A stretch of 42,752 bases of DNA from Bacteroidota bacterium (GTDB lineage: Bacteria > Bacteroidota > Bacteroidia > Bacteroidales > F082): contig JAERTD010000079.1 in the NCBI GenBank assembly GCA_016845175.1, forward strand, positions 1 to 42,752, read 5' to 3'. This document shows, piece by piece, positions 35,330 to 42,752 of this stretch. The notes below the pieces were generated by a model, which saw only the letters and a program-made list of their open reading frames with translations, searched no databases and was not told the DNA's origin. The position numbers and the translations under genes were made by a program. Numbering within the stretch: position 1 is the stretch's first letter; every line of letters begins with the position of its first letter.

Positions 35330-36178
35330 CTAATAAAGCACTCGGAAGGCGTTGGACACAGCCTGATGCATGATGGTGGCGTGATCTTCATTAGGTAGGT
35401 AATCGAAAGTCAGTCTGATGGATTGACTCTTGGAATTTGCGAGTTTTTCGTACAATAGATTGGCATCCACTTCCATGACACGTGGGGTTTTTGTTGGCGT
35501 AAGTCCTTCTTTACCCACACCTATGTATATATCCGTTTCCTGGGTAAATGATGCATTTAAGATTATTGAGTTTAGCTCCAGAAGGGAGGCATTATCCCAC
35601 CATAAACTGGGGCTGATGATGATATATTTATTGAAAAGATGGGGTTTTTTAAGTAATGTTTCCGTTACAAATAATCCTCCCATCGATTGCCCGATAATTG
35701 TTTTTGAATTTTTAGTTCGGTACTTTTTCTCAATGTAGGGTTGGAGTTCTGTCTCGATAAAACTCATGAATCTGTCAGACAAGCCCGAAGTTGGAAAATT
35801 TTTGTTTTCTTCCTTTACAGAAGAAGGAAAAGTAAAGTCTCTTCTCCTGTCCACCGTTCCTATACCGACTACTATGGATTTAGGAACCTTATTGATCCAA
35901 GGAAAATTATAAAACTGAACAAGACCGACAATATGGATAAAATCCTCATCGGCAGAACCATCAAGTAAATAGATTACCGGATATTTCTCAGCTTTGTTTT
36001 CGTCATAGTCAGGTGGCAGATAGATGTTTAAGACTCTTGTTTCATCCAGGAGTTCGGATTCGATTTCATCGATATACCCAATTGTGAATTTCTTTTCCTG
36101 TGGAATAGTTGTCTGATTGTTTTGACCACATACCGTGATCGTTGATATGATCAATAATCCTAATATTACTTTATGCAT
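35330..36178 (-). CDS. Secreted esterase of the alpha/beta-hydrolase (esterase D) family
   Basis: 282 aa. The N-terminus (MHKVILGLLIISTITVCGQ) is a signal with a possible lipobox ending at Cys17. The fold follows the Putative_esterase family: TRVLNIYLPPDYDEN, YPVIYLLDGSAD, VVGIGTVDRRRDFT, then the nucleophile elbow GQSMGG with Ser165 and a C-terminal NEDHATIMHQA supplying the catalytic His. Members hydrolyse short acyl esters, including siderophore or carbohydrate acetyl esters. It stands alone on the minus strand, divergent from the TPR kinase gene across 642 nt. Confidence 0.9.
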   Translation of the reverse strand: MHKVILGLLIISTITVCGQNNQTTIPQEKKFTIGYIDEIESELLDETRVLNIYLPPDYDENKAEKYPVIYLLDGSADEDFIHIVGLVQFYNFPWINKVPKSIVVGIGTVDRRRDFTFPSSVKEENKNFPTSGLSDRFMSFIETELQPYIEKKYRTKNSKTIIGQSMGGLFVTETLLKKPHLFNKYIIISPSLWWDNASLLELNSIILNASFTQETDIYIGVGKEGLTPTKTPRVMEVDANLLYEKLANSKSQSIRLTFDYLPNEDHATIMHQAVSNAFRVLY

Positions 36179-36496
36179 CTTCAGTGTATTGATGGATTAC
36201 TTGTTTACTTTGGTAGTAAATACCAATTGCGAAGGTACAGACATATCAACAGAAAGAAGACAGCATTTGTCTAAGTTATTTATAAAACACTACTGATATA
36301 GATAGTTTATAAAGAGTATACGTAAGAACTATTTATTCTCCACTGCAACTATGTATATAATGGCATAAAAGCTTTGAAAGGTTGAACCTGGCTGAAGCTA
36401 TACACCCTTAGCCTTGCTTACACTTGTTACACCTTCACATGGTTCTTTTGAATTCATATACAGACTCAACTGTATTTGCACTTGGGTAGAAATGAT

Positions 36497-36536
36497 TTTG
36501 TGCACGTGTACAAACCAATTTGCGCACGTGTACAAA
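36497..36536. promoter_or_regulatory. Tandem 18-bp near-palindromes, probable operator pair
   Basis: TTTGTGCACGTGTACAAA (36497-36514) and TTTGCGCACGTGTACAAA (36519-36536) differ at one base and start 22 bp apart, about two helical turns. The first is 16/18 palindromic about CACGTG and the second nearly so, as for sites of a dimeric regulator. They lie ~320 bp upstream of the kinase ATG and the same distance from the esterase ATG. Confidence 0.65.
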
Positions 36537-36758
36537 TTGTTTTTCACCAGGATGAAATTTGGAAATCACTTTGATGAATAATTGTTTGCATCAGTATCAG
36601 GCTTTTTGAGGAGGGAAATGGATAGAGGTTATTCATTAGAAATACTATATCGATGAAAAAGTCAGGTAGAAACCGGCCGGTTAAAACCAAGTGTTATCTG
36701 CTTTTTTTTCAGTTTTAAATGAAAAGATGTGCTGGGAAATTAGAATGAATGCAAGCTT

Positions 36759-36786
36759 TTTGGTAAAGTTGTATTTCATATATTTG
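36759..36786 (+). promoter_or_regulatory. Promoter of the TPR kinase/LytTR operon
   Basis: TTTG (36759-36762) lies 16 nt before TATATTTG (36779-36786), an exact TAnnTTTG. The start would be near 36793, with a 28-nt leader before ATG 36821. Confidence 0.6.
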
Positions 36787-36820
36787 ACTAACCTAACTAC
36801 AACCCATTATTCCTAGTCGA

Positions 36821-38914
36821 ATGACCTCCGGTTTGAATTGCCTTCCTTTTAATCTATTACTGATAGGAATTATGCTGTGTAACCAATTGACTTACGCCTC
36901 AGGTGAGACAGAGTTGAATGCCTATCAACAAGAATTAATGGAGCTTTTAATTAAAGGGAGACAGTTCGAATCCATTAATTTTGATACTGCAATCAGTTAT
37001 TACACCAAAGCAGAACTCCTGGCCAGAAGTCATCAGGATTCTACGGGTGTTGCTAAAGTAAAGGAGAATATTGGGTTTGCTTATTACTATGGAGGAAAAT
37101 CTCAGCTAGCACCCGGATTTCTGCTGGAAGCCATTGATATATATACATCAACAACAGACACCATATCTGTGATTAATAGCTGCTACAACTTAGGATTTAT
37201 TTATGAGGGGCTGGAGGATTATCCTGCTGCCATTGATGTATTAAAGAAATCGGAAGAACTTGCCTTGATTAAGGGAGATGAGTCAATTCTGGGTAGGATA
37301 TTCAATAATCTAGGACTTATATATCAATATGTTGGGCTGTATGACCATGCGAATGAATATCAGTTTAAAGCTTTAAGACAAAAAGAAAAAACACGTGATA
37401 CAACCATTTCTCTTACGCATGTGAATATTGCCTTAAACTATTCACAAAATGCCAAGTTCAACGAAAGTCTGAGGCACCTTGATCTGGCCACGTCCTTGTT
37501 TGATCCTGATACTCAGCTTAAAGAGCTGGCTCATGTTATCAAAAATAAAGGAGATGTGTTTCAGGAAATGGGAAAAGTAGACAGTGCCCAAGCCTGTTAT
37601 ATTAAGGCCATTCAATACTACCGTGAGCTGAATGATCCGGTATCACTATCCAGATGTAGAATGGCGCTGGGTAATCTATTTGTTTCCTTGGAGGATTTTG
37701 AGATGGCTGAATATTATTTAAACCAGTCGCTGGACTCCCTACCTCAAAATGCGAGTGTGAAACTGAGGTGCTATATTTTTAAAAGTCTGTCAGAACTTTA
37801 TCTCCTCAAATATGAATACTTTCAGGGAAATCAGTCTTTATATCTGGACAAGGCATTCAGTTTTGCTCAAAGGCTATACACTGAATGTGATAGGGTTGGT
37901 TCACTTGAAATAAAACGAGCGGGACTCAGATTATTGTATCAGATATATGGATACAAAGGCGAGTCAAAAAAAGCCCTGGCTTTTGCTCAAGAATACATTG
38001 AATTAAATGATACTATGTTTTCCATGGAAAAACAGCAAAATATCAACGAAATCCAAACCAGGTATGAAACTGAAAAAAAGGAATTAACCATCCAATTGCT
38101 GAATAGTGAAAACGAAAGAATCAGTGATAACCTAACACAAAGCCAATCCATTAGAAATGCGCAGAGATTCATTATTATTCTCTTGGTAGTTGGTATCATA
38201 TTAATAGCCGGAATCCTGATACTTACCTACAGATACTATAAATTGCTTCAGAAAAACAATAACAAGCTCAGGGTCCAAAGCGCTCTTATTAGCTCACAAA
38301 AGACCGAGATAGAGTTGTTGATCAGAGAAATGAACCACCGGGTAAAAAACAATCTTCAAATAATAATTAGTCTGTTAAACCTTCAAATGAATCAATCCAG
38401 TGATAAGGTAGTAAATGAAGCACTGCTGGATGGACTTTCCCGGATTCAATCGGTAGGTATCATTCATGAACTTCTGTACCGCTCGAAAGATCAGGTTAAC
38501 CTTAATTTCAAAAATTTTGTCCAGGAGTTATGTAAGCATTTATCTCAAATTGTGACCCATAATAATAACGTAATTCATCTGGCCATTGAGTCTGATGTTG
38601 CTTTTAAGGTAGATACTACGGTAAGTCTGGGTATTATTCTCAATGAGCTACTTACAAATTCCATTAAATATGCTTGCGAACAACAAGATGATTGTCGAAT
38701 AGATATATCGCTTGAAAAGCTTGAAAATGACCGTTTTCAGTTGATTGTTCAGGATAACGGTTCAGGCTTTCCTCCAAGCTTTAAACGTGAATCAGTCAAT
38801 AGTCTGGGACTAAGTTTGGTAGATACTCTGGTCGCGCAGCTGAATGGGGAAATTACATTGAAAAATAATAAGGGAGCACTGATATTGATTACTTTTAGTT
38901 CTCCAAAAGAATAA
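36821..38914 (+). CDS. TPR-containing sensor histidine kinase (HisKA_2 type)
   Basis: 697 aa. A signal-like hydrophobic start (residues 7-27) precedes a region of tetratricopeptide repeats (about 35-400; for example CYNLGFIYEGLEDYPAAID and IFNNLGLIYQYVGLYDHANEY). A coiled coil and one membrane helix (about 447-467) follow. The kinase core is of the HisKA_2 family, with H506 in REMNHRVKNNLQIIISLLNLQ. The ATPase domain has LNELLTNSIKYA (N box) and QDNGSGFP (G box). The TPR part faces the periplasm and probably binds a protein partner. The downstream LytTR regulator starts 7 nt after the stop, so the two form one two-component operon. Confidence 0.93.
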   Translation: MTSGLNCLPFNLLLIGIMLCNQLTYASGETELNAYQQELMELLIKGRQFESINFDTAISYYTKAELLARSHQDSTGVAKVKENIGFAYYYGGKSQLAPGFLLEAIDIYTSTTDTISVINSCYNLGFIYEGLEDYPAAIDVLKKSEELALIKGDESILGRIFNNLGLIYQYVGLYDHANEYQFKALRQKEKTRDTTISLTHVNIALNYSQNAKFNESLRHLDLATSLFDPDTQLKELAHVIKNKGDVFQEMGKVDSAQACYIKAIQYYRELNDPVSLSRCRMALGNLFVSLEDFEMAEYYLNQSLDSLPQNASVKLRCYIFKSLSELYLLKYEYFQGNQSLYLDKAFSFAQRLYTECDRVGSLEIKRAGLRLLYQIYGYKGESKKALAFAQEYIELNDTMFSMEKQQNINEIQTRYETEKKELTIQLLNSENERISDNLTQSQSIRNAQRFIIILLVVGIILIAGILILTYRYYKLLQKNNNKLRVQSALISSQKTEIELLIREMNHRVKNNLQIIISLLNLQMNQSSDKVVNEALLDGLSRIQSVGIIHELLYRSKDQVNLNFKNFVQELCKHLSQIVTHNNNVIHLAIESDVAFKVDTTVSLGIILNELLTNSIKYACEQQDDCRIDISLEKLENDRFQLIVQDNGSGFPPSFKRESVNSLGLSLVDTLVAQLNGEITLKNNKGALILITFSSPKE

Positions 38915-38921
38915 TAATACA

Positions 38922-39641
38922 TTGAAGAAGCCACTTAGGGTTTTAATTGTTGAAGACGAGTTCGTAACTGCACTGGACATTTCTGATGCGCTACACAAGT
39001 CAGGTTTTGAGGTCGTTAAATGTGTGAATACCTACGAAAAGGCAATTGAATGCATTGAAAAAAAGAATCCAGACTTTCTTATTCTGGATATAATCCTCAA
39101 TGGAAGTAAATCAGGCATTGATATAGCAAATTATCTAACAGATCAACATCAAATACCTTTTATCTTTCTTACCTCATCTACAGATGAAAGAATCTTTGGT
39201 CATGCGTTGAAATCCAGTCCCGGAGCCTACCTTATCAAACCTTTTACAAGAGAGGAACTTCACGCTTCCATAACACTTGCTGTCCATAATTTCCATGAGA
39301 AAAACAGAATTTCTCAAAATGCAGATGGCAAAATGTCAGAAGATTTTATTGAAATTTGTGACAACCAGAAACCCTTGCGATTATATTTCAATGAAATTGC
39401 TTATGCCAAAAGTGATCATGTATACATGGAATTAAATACATCCTATGGTCAAAGCTATCTGCTAAGGTCTACTATGGATGCTTTACTTCAGAAGCTTTCG
39501 GAAAATTTTTGCAGAATCCACCGTTCCTATATTGTGAACTGCAAGCATATCAGAGAAGTGAAAAAAAACAAGCTTAAAGTGCTCAATACAGAACTTCCCA
39601 TAGGAAAACAATATGCCCACTGTCTGGAGTCTAAGATGTAA
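38922..39641 (+). CDS. LytTR-family response regulator
   Basis: 239 aa starting at TTG 38922. No ATG fits, and the residues from MKKPLRVLIVEDE already form the first receiver strand. The receiver has VEDE at 10-13, acceptor D56 in FLILDIILNG and the conserved Lys in YLIKPFTRE. The LytTR DNA-binding domain covers about 140-237 (FNEIAYAKSDHVYMEL, then ENFCRIHRSYIVNCKHI). It is the partner of the TPR kinase and should bind paired direct repeats. Two such pairs are present directly downstream, in front of the adhesin gene. The TTG start may keep its level low relative to the kinase. Confidence 0.92.
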   Translation: MKKPLRVLIVEDEFVTALDISDALHKSGFEVVKCVNTYEKAIECIEKKNPDFLILDIILNGSKSGIDIANYLTDQHQIPFIFLTSSTDERIFGHALKSSPGAYLIKPFTREELHASITLAVHNFHEKNRISQNADGKMSEDFIEICDNQKPLRLYFNEIAYAKSDHVYMELNTSYGQSYLLRSTMDALLQKLSENFCRIHRSYIVNCKHIREVKKNKLKVLNTELPIGKQYAHCLESKM

Positions 39642-39687
39642 TAGGTTCTTATTGGATTCATTTAACAGCTCGCATTCTGGCCGTGAT

Positions 39688-39715
39688 TTCATAACTTATA
39701 TCACGAATTCATAAC
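39688..39715 (+). promoter_or_regulatory. Direct-repeat pair A (TTCATAAC x2), candidate LytTR site
   Basis: TTCATAAC occurs at 39688-39695 and again at 39708-39715, a 20-bp period. The second copy starts 37 nt before a -7-like TACTTTTA (39745-39752). The two-repeat, two-helical-turn layout is that of LytTR sites, although the bases match the published consensus only in part. Confidence 0.6.
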
Positions 39716-39744
39716 AATTTTCAACTCCTACTTGATAGGTTTTC

Positions 39745-39752
39745 TACTTTTA
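39745..39752 (+). promoter_or_regulatory. -7-like box in front of the hairpin RNA
   Basis: TACTTTTA matches five of six fixed positions of TAnnTTTG. No correctly spaced -33 TTG exists (the nearest, 39732-39734, is 10 nt upstream), as expected if an activator on pair A is required. Confidence 0.4.
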
Positions 39753-39756
39753 ATCA

Positions 39757-39845
39757 TAAGGTAAACCTGCGCACATCAGGTTTAAAGCATACTAAAGTGG
39801 TTTAGTGTGAATTCGGGGGTGATCTTTAGGTCACCCTCTTTTTTT
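39757..39845 (+). ncRNA. Candidate small RNA with three stem-loops
   Basis: Three hairpins follow each other. TAAACCTG/CAGGTTTA (39762-39769 with 39777-39784) is a perfect 8-bp stem with loop CGCACAT. CATACTAAA/TTTAGTGTG (39788-39796 with 39801-39809) is a 9-bp stem with one G·U pair and loop GTGG. The terminator stem lies at 39815-39838. The segment has no ATG and no open frame longer than a few codons. The 5' end is inferred from the -7 box. It could instead be the 3' UTR of the regulator mRNA; the local promoter-like signal favours an independent RNA. Confidence 0.55.
39815..39845 (+). terminator. Intrinsic terminator
   Basis: Bases 39815-39822 pair with 39831-39838 (8 bp, one G·U), with an 8-nt loop, followed by seven T (39839-39845). 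It lies 173 nt after the regulator stop. Confidence 0.85.
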
Positions 39846-39871
39846 GTGACATAACTGAATTTTAGTCGTAG

Positions 39872-39899
39872 TTCGTAACATAAACACTCCATTCATAAC
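39872..39899 (+). promoter_or_regulatory. Direct-repeat pair B (TTCGTAAC, TTCATAAC), candidate LytTR site
   Basis: The two copies at 39872-39879 and 39892-39899 have the same 20-bp period as pair A. The second copy is also 37 nt before a -7 box. ATTCATAACAAT is identical in the second copies of both pairs. A degenerate GACATAAC lies at 39848. Confidence 0.62.
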
Positions 39900-39910
39900 A
39901 ATCCTGTCCT

Positions 39911-39936
39911 TTTGCACGTCTTTAATAATAGATTTG
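39911..39936 (+). promoter_or_regulatory. Promoter of the SprB-like adhesin gene
   Basis: TTTG (39911-39914) lies 14 nt before TAGATTTG (39929-39936), an exact -7 match. The short spacer suggests a weak basal promoter that needs activation. The leader would be about 57 nt. Confidence 0.5.
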
Positions 39937-39998
39937 ATATCAACCAATTAGCAGGCAATCAGAGCGCTTAGTTTTGTTTCATTTAAACCACTTTAATT

Positions 39999-42752
39999 AT
40001 GTTTGTACGCTTATTATTTTTCAGAACATTTCTGATTTTCTTTGGAGTATTTCTTAGTCTTCAACTGACCGGTCAGACAAATGTAAATGTGGCCACCGCC
40101 ACATTGGTGAATTCGTTTCCTTATACAGAAAGTAATGTGAATACCAATGGGGGTGGTACTGCCACAGGTATGAACGGAAGTTGCTCTGCCATACCCTGTT
40201 GTTCCACCCTGGTGTACAGGCTTGAGGTACCCGCTTATGGTTGTGTACGAGGGCAGATTCATAATTTTGTGCCCTTGGCAGGCTCGATGATTGCCTATTA
40301 TGCTGATATCGATAACCCTATGGATTATTCAGATCTCACCTATTTCGCCACTCCCGGGAACTTCTGTGGTTTTCGGGATACCTTGCAGTTGGGTAGATTC
40401 TATGATTGGAATAATGGAAACTGGTACGGCACTCCAGATATGAATAATCCAGATCATGTATGCCCACCAGGTGTTTACTATGTGCTTTTCTTTGGTTATA
40501 ATAACCAGGCAGGTTTAGGAGCAAACACCGATATAAGCTTTGATTTTGCCGCTTTTTGCCCTGATGGATATAGTTGTTCATTCAACAATGTGACCATTTG
40601 TGATGACAATGGTTATATGAGTGCAACAGGTAACCTCTATACTTCATCTGGTTTCTATACAGATACCCTCCCGGGAGCAGCCAATGGAGGATTAGATAGT
40701 TTGATATATACTAACCTAAGCGTAAAAAACTATAGCAAAACTGATAATCATATCACCGATGAATTGTTATGTCAGCCAGACGATACACTGAGACATCCTG
40801 CTTATACCGAAAAAGTATCTTTTGTAGATCTGGATAAATCGGACGATAACTGGATAGAGGCAAACAATGTCATTCCTTCAATTGTAGGTACAAACCGCTC
40901 TGTATTTACCTGGATCAAAAAATCAACCACAGTATCAAGCTCCTCACAAATGATTGCAGCCATTAACACTTCGTCAGGTGGTAATGTCTGTAACCTTCAG
41001 ATCGGTACCAATGAAAAGCTCGGTATCTATGATGGATCAAATTCACATTATACCAATGTGACCATCACTGATGGTAGCTGGCATTTTGTGGGTTATACCT
41101 ATGATGAAGCTACGGATACAACCAAGATGTGGGTGGATGGTATAATGGCAGGCAAATACAAGAACAGTCAGACTGTGGGGGCTACCAACCAGTTCTCCAT
41201 AGGGCAGGAATTCGACTCGGGTAATTCCAAAGGCAATTATCTTGATGGCATACTTACCCATTTCACGGTGTGGAATGAAGTACTCGATTCCTCGGAAATA
41301 GCATTACTTATAAATGGTTCCCTGGAAGCCTCCCATCCAAAGTATGCGAATCTTGTGGCCTATTACCCCATGATCATAGAATGTGATAACGATATCTCAG
41401 CCATCAAGGATTTCAGTACCAATGGCTTTGATGCCTGGGCTTCCCATGCAAACATGCAATCGGAAGACAGCCTTCTTGCCATTCCTAACTTTAACAGTGT
41501 GAGCCAGTTTTCGATCGAATGGCTTGCCGACGGCAGCCGGATCTCTGTCGCCGATACACTAGAATTGACCAGCTTTAGTTCGGGTAGTTATCAATTAAAG
41601 CTTGATCGTGATATGATTACACTAACTGATGACTGGACTGTAACTGTGGGTTGTCCGGGTTCAGATACAGATATCGTGATTACGGAAATCAGTTATAACC
41701 CACCTGAATCGGGCTCAGATTCCACAGAATATGTTGAACTATACAATTCGGGCTCCGGTGTGGTGGACTTATCAGGGTTTCATTTCACCAGCGGTTTTGT
41801 TTATACTTTTCCTTCAGGTGTACTGTTAAACTCTGATGAATATTTGGTAGTAGCTGTTGACTCTGTAGCCATTAAACATACTTATGGATACGCCAGTGCT
41901 CGTCAGTGGACAACCGGCGGTTTATCCAATGGTGGAGAACCCATTGCCTTAAAGAATGCTTCAGGAGCACTAATCGATACTTTAAGGTTTGATGATGCGC
42001 CACCATGGCCTGTAGAACCTGATGGAGATGGAACAACCTTGGTGCTATGTGATCCTACTGCAGACAATACAATGGGAGCTAATTGGGTTATATCTACCAC
42101 ATCTGCAGGTATAACTGTTAATGGTAAAACAGTATATGGCTCACCTGGTACTTCCGATGATGCATGCGGTCCATCAGGTTGTACAGATACCTATGATACA
42201 ATAGCACCAGTGGTTTGTTCATCCTATACTTCACCTAGTGCCAATTATACCTGGACAACTTCAGGGAGCTATTTGGATACCATTCCCAATGCTGCTGGAT
42301 GCGACAGTATCATCACCATCAACCTAACGGTTGATAATAGTGTGTCGACATTAACCGCTGCTGTTAGCATCGATTCACTACCAAGCTGTAATACCTATAT
42401 GGATGGAGGGGCTACAGTTTCCGGATCTGGTGGGAATACGCCTTTTACTTATTTGTGGAGCAATGCAGCTACTACAGCGTCTATAACCGGAGTTGGTGCA
42501 GGATCATACATTGCTACCATCACTGATGCAGATGGTTGTATGGCTTCTGATACGGCTGTAATTACAGAGCCTGTGGCACTGGTGCCTACCATGGTGGTCG
42601 ATTCAAATGTAAGCTGCTATGGCTTAGCCAATGGCGGGGCTTCTGTGAGTGTTTCCGGAGGTAGTCCGCCTTATACCTATTTGTGGAGCAACTCAGCGAC
42701 AACGGCAACAATTGCCGGAGTTACTGCAGGCACCTATATCGTGGGTATCACT
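39999..42752 (+). CDS. SprB-like surface adhesin with LamG and lamin-tail domains (5' part, runs off the window)
   Basis: 918 codons are open from ATG 39999 to the window edge with no stop. The signal peptide is about residues 1-27 (FLSLQLTGQ). A Cys-rich N-terminal domain (about 30-195) is unrecognised. A LamG-like domain lies at about 300-445 (RSVFTWIKKS, then DGSWHFVGYTYDE and YLDGILTHFTVWNEVL). A lamin-tail domain lies at 558-690 (DIVITEISYNPPESG, VELYNSGSGVVDLSGF). Two SprB repeats start near 781, each with PYTYLWSN and a GTYIVGIT-type end. Two short SG.Y.DT(I/L)P...DS units lie at about 205-245 and 735-775. This layout is typical of T9SS-exported adhesins related to gliding-motility SprB. 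A C-terminal sorting domain would lie beyond the window. Confidence 0.9.
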   Translation, partial: MFVRLLFFRTFLIFFGVFLSLQLTGQTNVNVATATLVNSFPYTESNVNTNGGGTATGMNGSCSAIPCCSTLVYRLEVPAYGCVRGQIHNFVPLAGSMIAYYADIDNPMDYSDLTYFATPGNFCGFRDTLQLGRFYDWNNGNWYGTPDMNNPDHVCPPGVYYVLFFGYNNQAGLGANTDISFDFAAFCPDGYSCSFNNVTICDDNGYMSATGNLYTSSGFYTDTLPGAANGGLDSLIYTNLSVKNYSKTDNHITDELLCQPDDTLRHPAYTEKVSFVDLDKSDDNWIEANNVIPSIVGTNRSVFTWIKKSTTVSSSSQMIAAINTSSGGNVCNLQIGTNEKLGIYDGSNSHYTNVTITDGSWHFVGYTYDEATDTTKMWVDGIMAGKYKNSQTVGATNQFSIGQEFDSGNSKGNYLDGILTHFTVWNEVLDSSEIALLINGSLEASHPKYANLVAYYPMIIECDNDISAIKDFSTNGFDAWASHANMQSEDSLLAIPNFNSVSQFSIEWLADGSRISVADTLELTSFSSGSYQLKLDRDMITLTDDWTVTVGCPGSDTDIVITEISYNPPESGSDSTEYVELYNSGSGVVDLSGFHFTSGFVYTFPSGVLLNSDEYLVVAVDSVAIKHTYGYASARQWTTGGLSNGGEPIALKNASGALIDTLRFDDAPPWPVEPDGDGTTLVLCDPTADNTMGANWVISTTSAGITVNGKTVYGSPGTSDDACGPSGCTDTYDTIAPVVCSSYTSPSANYTWTTSGSYLDTIPNAAGCDSIITINLTVDNSVSTLTAAVSIDSLPSCNTYMDGGATVSGSGGNTPFTYLWSNAATTASITGVGAGSYIATITDADGCMASDTAVITEPVALVPTMVVDSNVSCYGLANGGASVSVSGGSPPYTYLWSNSATTATIAGVTAGTYIVGIT

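Larger units (their letters stand above)
36179..36820. other. Long divergent non-coding region between esterase and TPR kinase
   Basis: No gene is evident in 642 nt. It contains two 18-bp near-palindromes (36497-36536), a perfect 12-bp palindrome AACCGGCCGGTT (36671-36682) and a well-formed promoter (36759-36786). The length and number of symmetric sites suggest regulation of one or both flanking genes. Confidence 0.6.
39642..39998. other. Structured non-coding region between LytTR regulator and adhesin
   Basis: There is no protein gene in 357 nt. It holds two repeat pairs, two -7-like boxes and three consecutive hairpins with a terminator, each listed separately. Confidence 0.75.

Overview
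This window looks like chromosomal DNA of a member of the Bacteroidota, most likely Cytophagales-like. Four things point there. Two proteins end in type IX secretion (T9SS, por) sorting domains, and a third, cut by the window edge, carries SprB-type adhesin repeats. Many genes have a Bacteroidota -7 box (TAnnTTTG) and lack Shine-Dalgarno sequences. The families present (DUF1573, DUF1207, DUF4136, orphan FtsX-type permeases, LytTR two-component systems, BspA-like DUF285 repeats) are typical of the phylum. I cannot name the genus. There is no integrase, IS element, CRISPR array or phage gene.

Layout. 1-260: tRNA-Met(CAT) with its promoter, a perfect palindromic terminator and two more hairpins. 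404-8.3 kb: a transglutaminase-like pseudoenzyme, a T9SS cargo protein on the opposite strand, then sulfotransferase, CYTH protein, DUF1573 protein, PLP aminotransferase and HypA. 8.3-12.8 kb: a HypC/histidine-kinase chimera, a NamZ-type (DUF1343) muramidase back to back with a LolC-like permease, a cysteine-synthase-like enzyme with a Cys-rich tail, and a cold-shock protein. 13.0-19.8 kb: a lipoprotein made of five carbohydrate-binding-like domains downstream of a LytS/LytTR two-component pair, a small secreted protein and a large FtsX/MacB-type permease. 19.9-25.2 kb: SelD-SelU (selenophosphate and tRNA 2-selenouridine), a DUF1207 protein, two DUF4136 lipoproteins and a quinone-reductase-like MDR protein. 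25.3-36.2 kb: a five-PAS hybrid histidine kinase, an unknown protein abutting a giant BspA-like T9SS protein, a lipoprotein sulfatase and an esterase. 36.8-42.75 kb: a TPR histidine kinase, a LytTR response regulator, a non-coding region rich in structure and the start of a SprB-like adhesin that continues past the window.

The two most unusual places are these. (1) At 8293-8607 the first ~40 residues of a HypC hydrogenase chaperone run in frame into the last ~60 residues of a histidine-kinase ATPase domain; the join lies in an IPEAELEQ segment that fits both families. (2) Between the LytTR regulator and the adhesin (39642-39998) there are two pairs of TTCRTAAC direct repeats. Each pair has a 20-bp period, and each lies exactly 37 nt upstream of a -7-like element. 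The first would drive an undescribed ~90-nt RNA of three hairpins ending in an intrinsic terminator; the second would drive the adhesin. This suggests a sensor-regulator-sRNA-adhesin module. A pair of 18-bp near-palindromes with a 22-bp period lies upstream of the same kinase gene.

All functional calls rest on reading motifs in the sequence; no database search or folding program was run.
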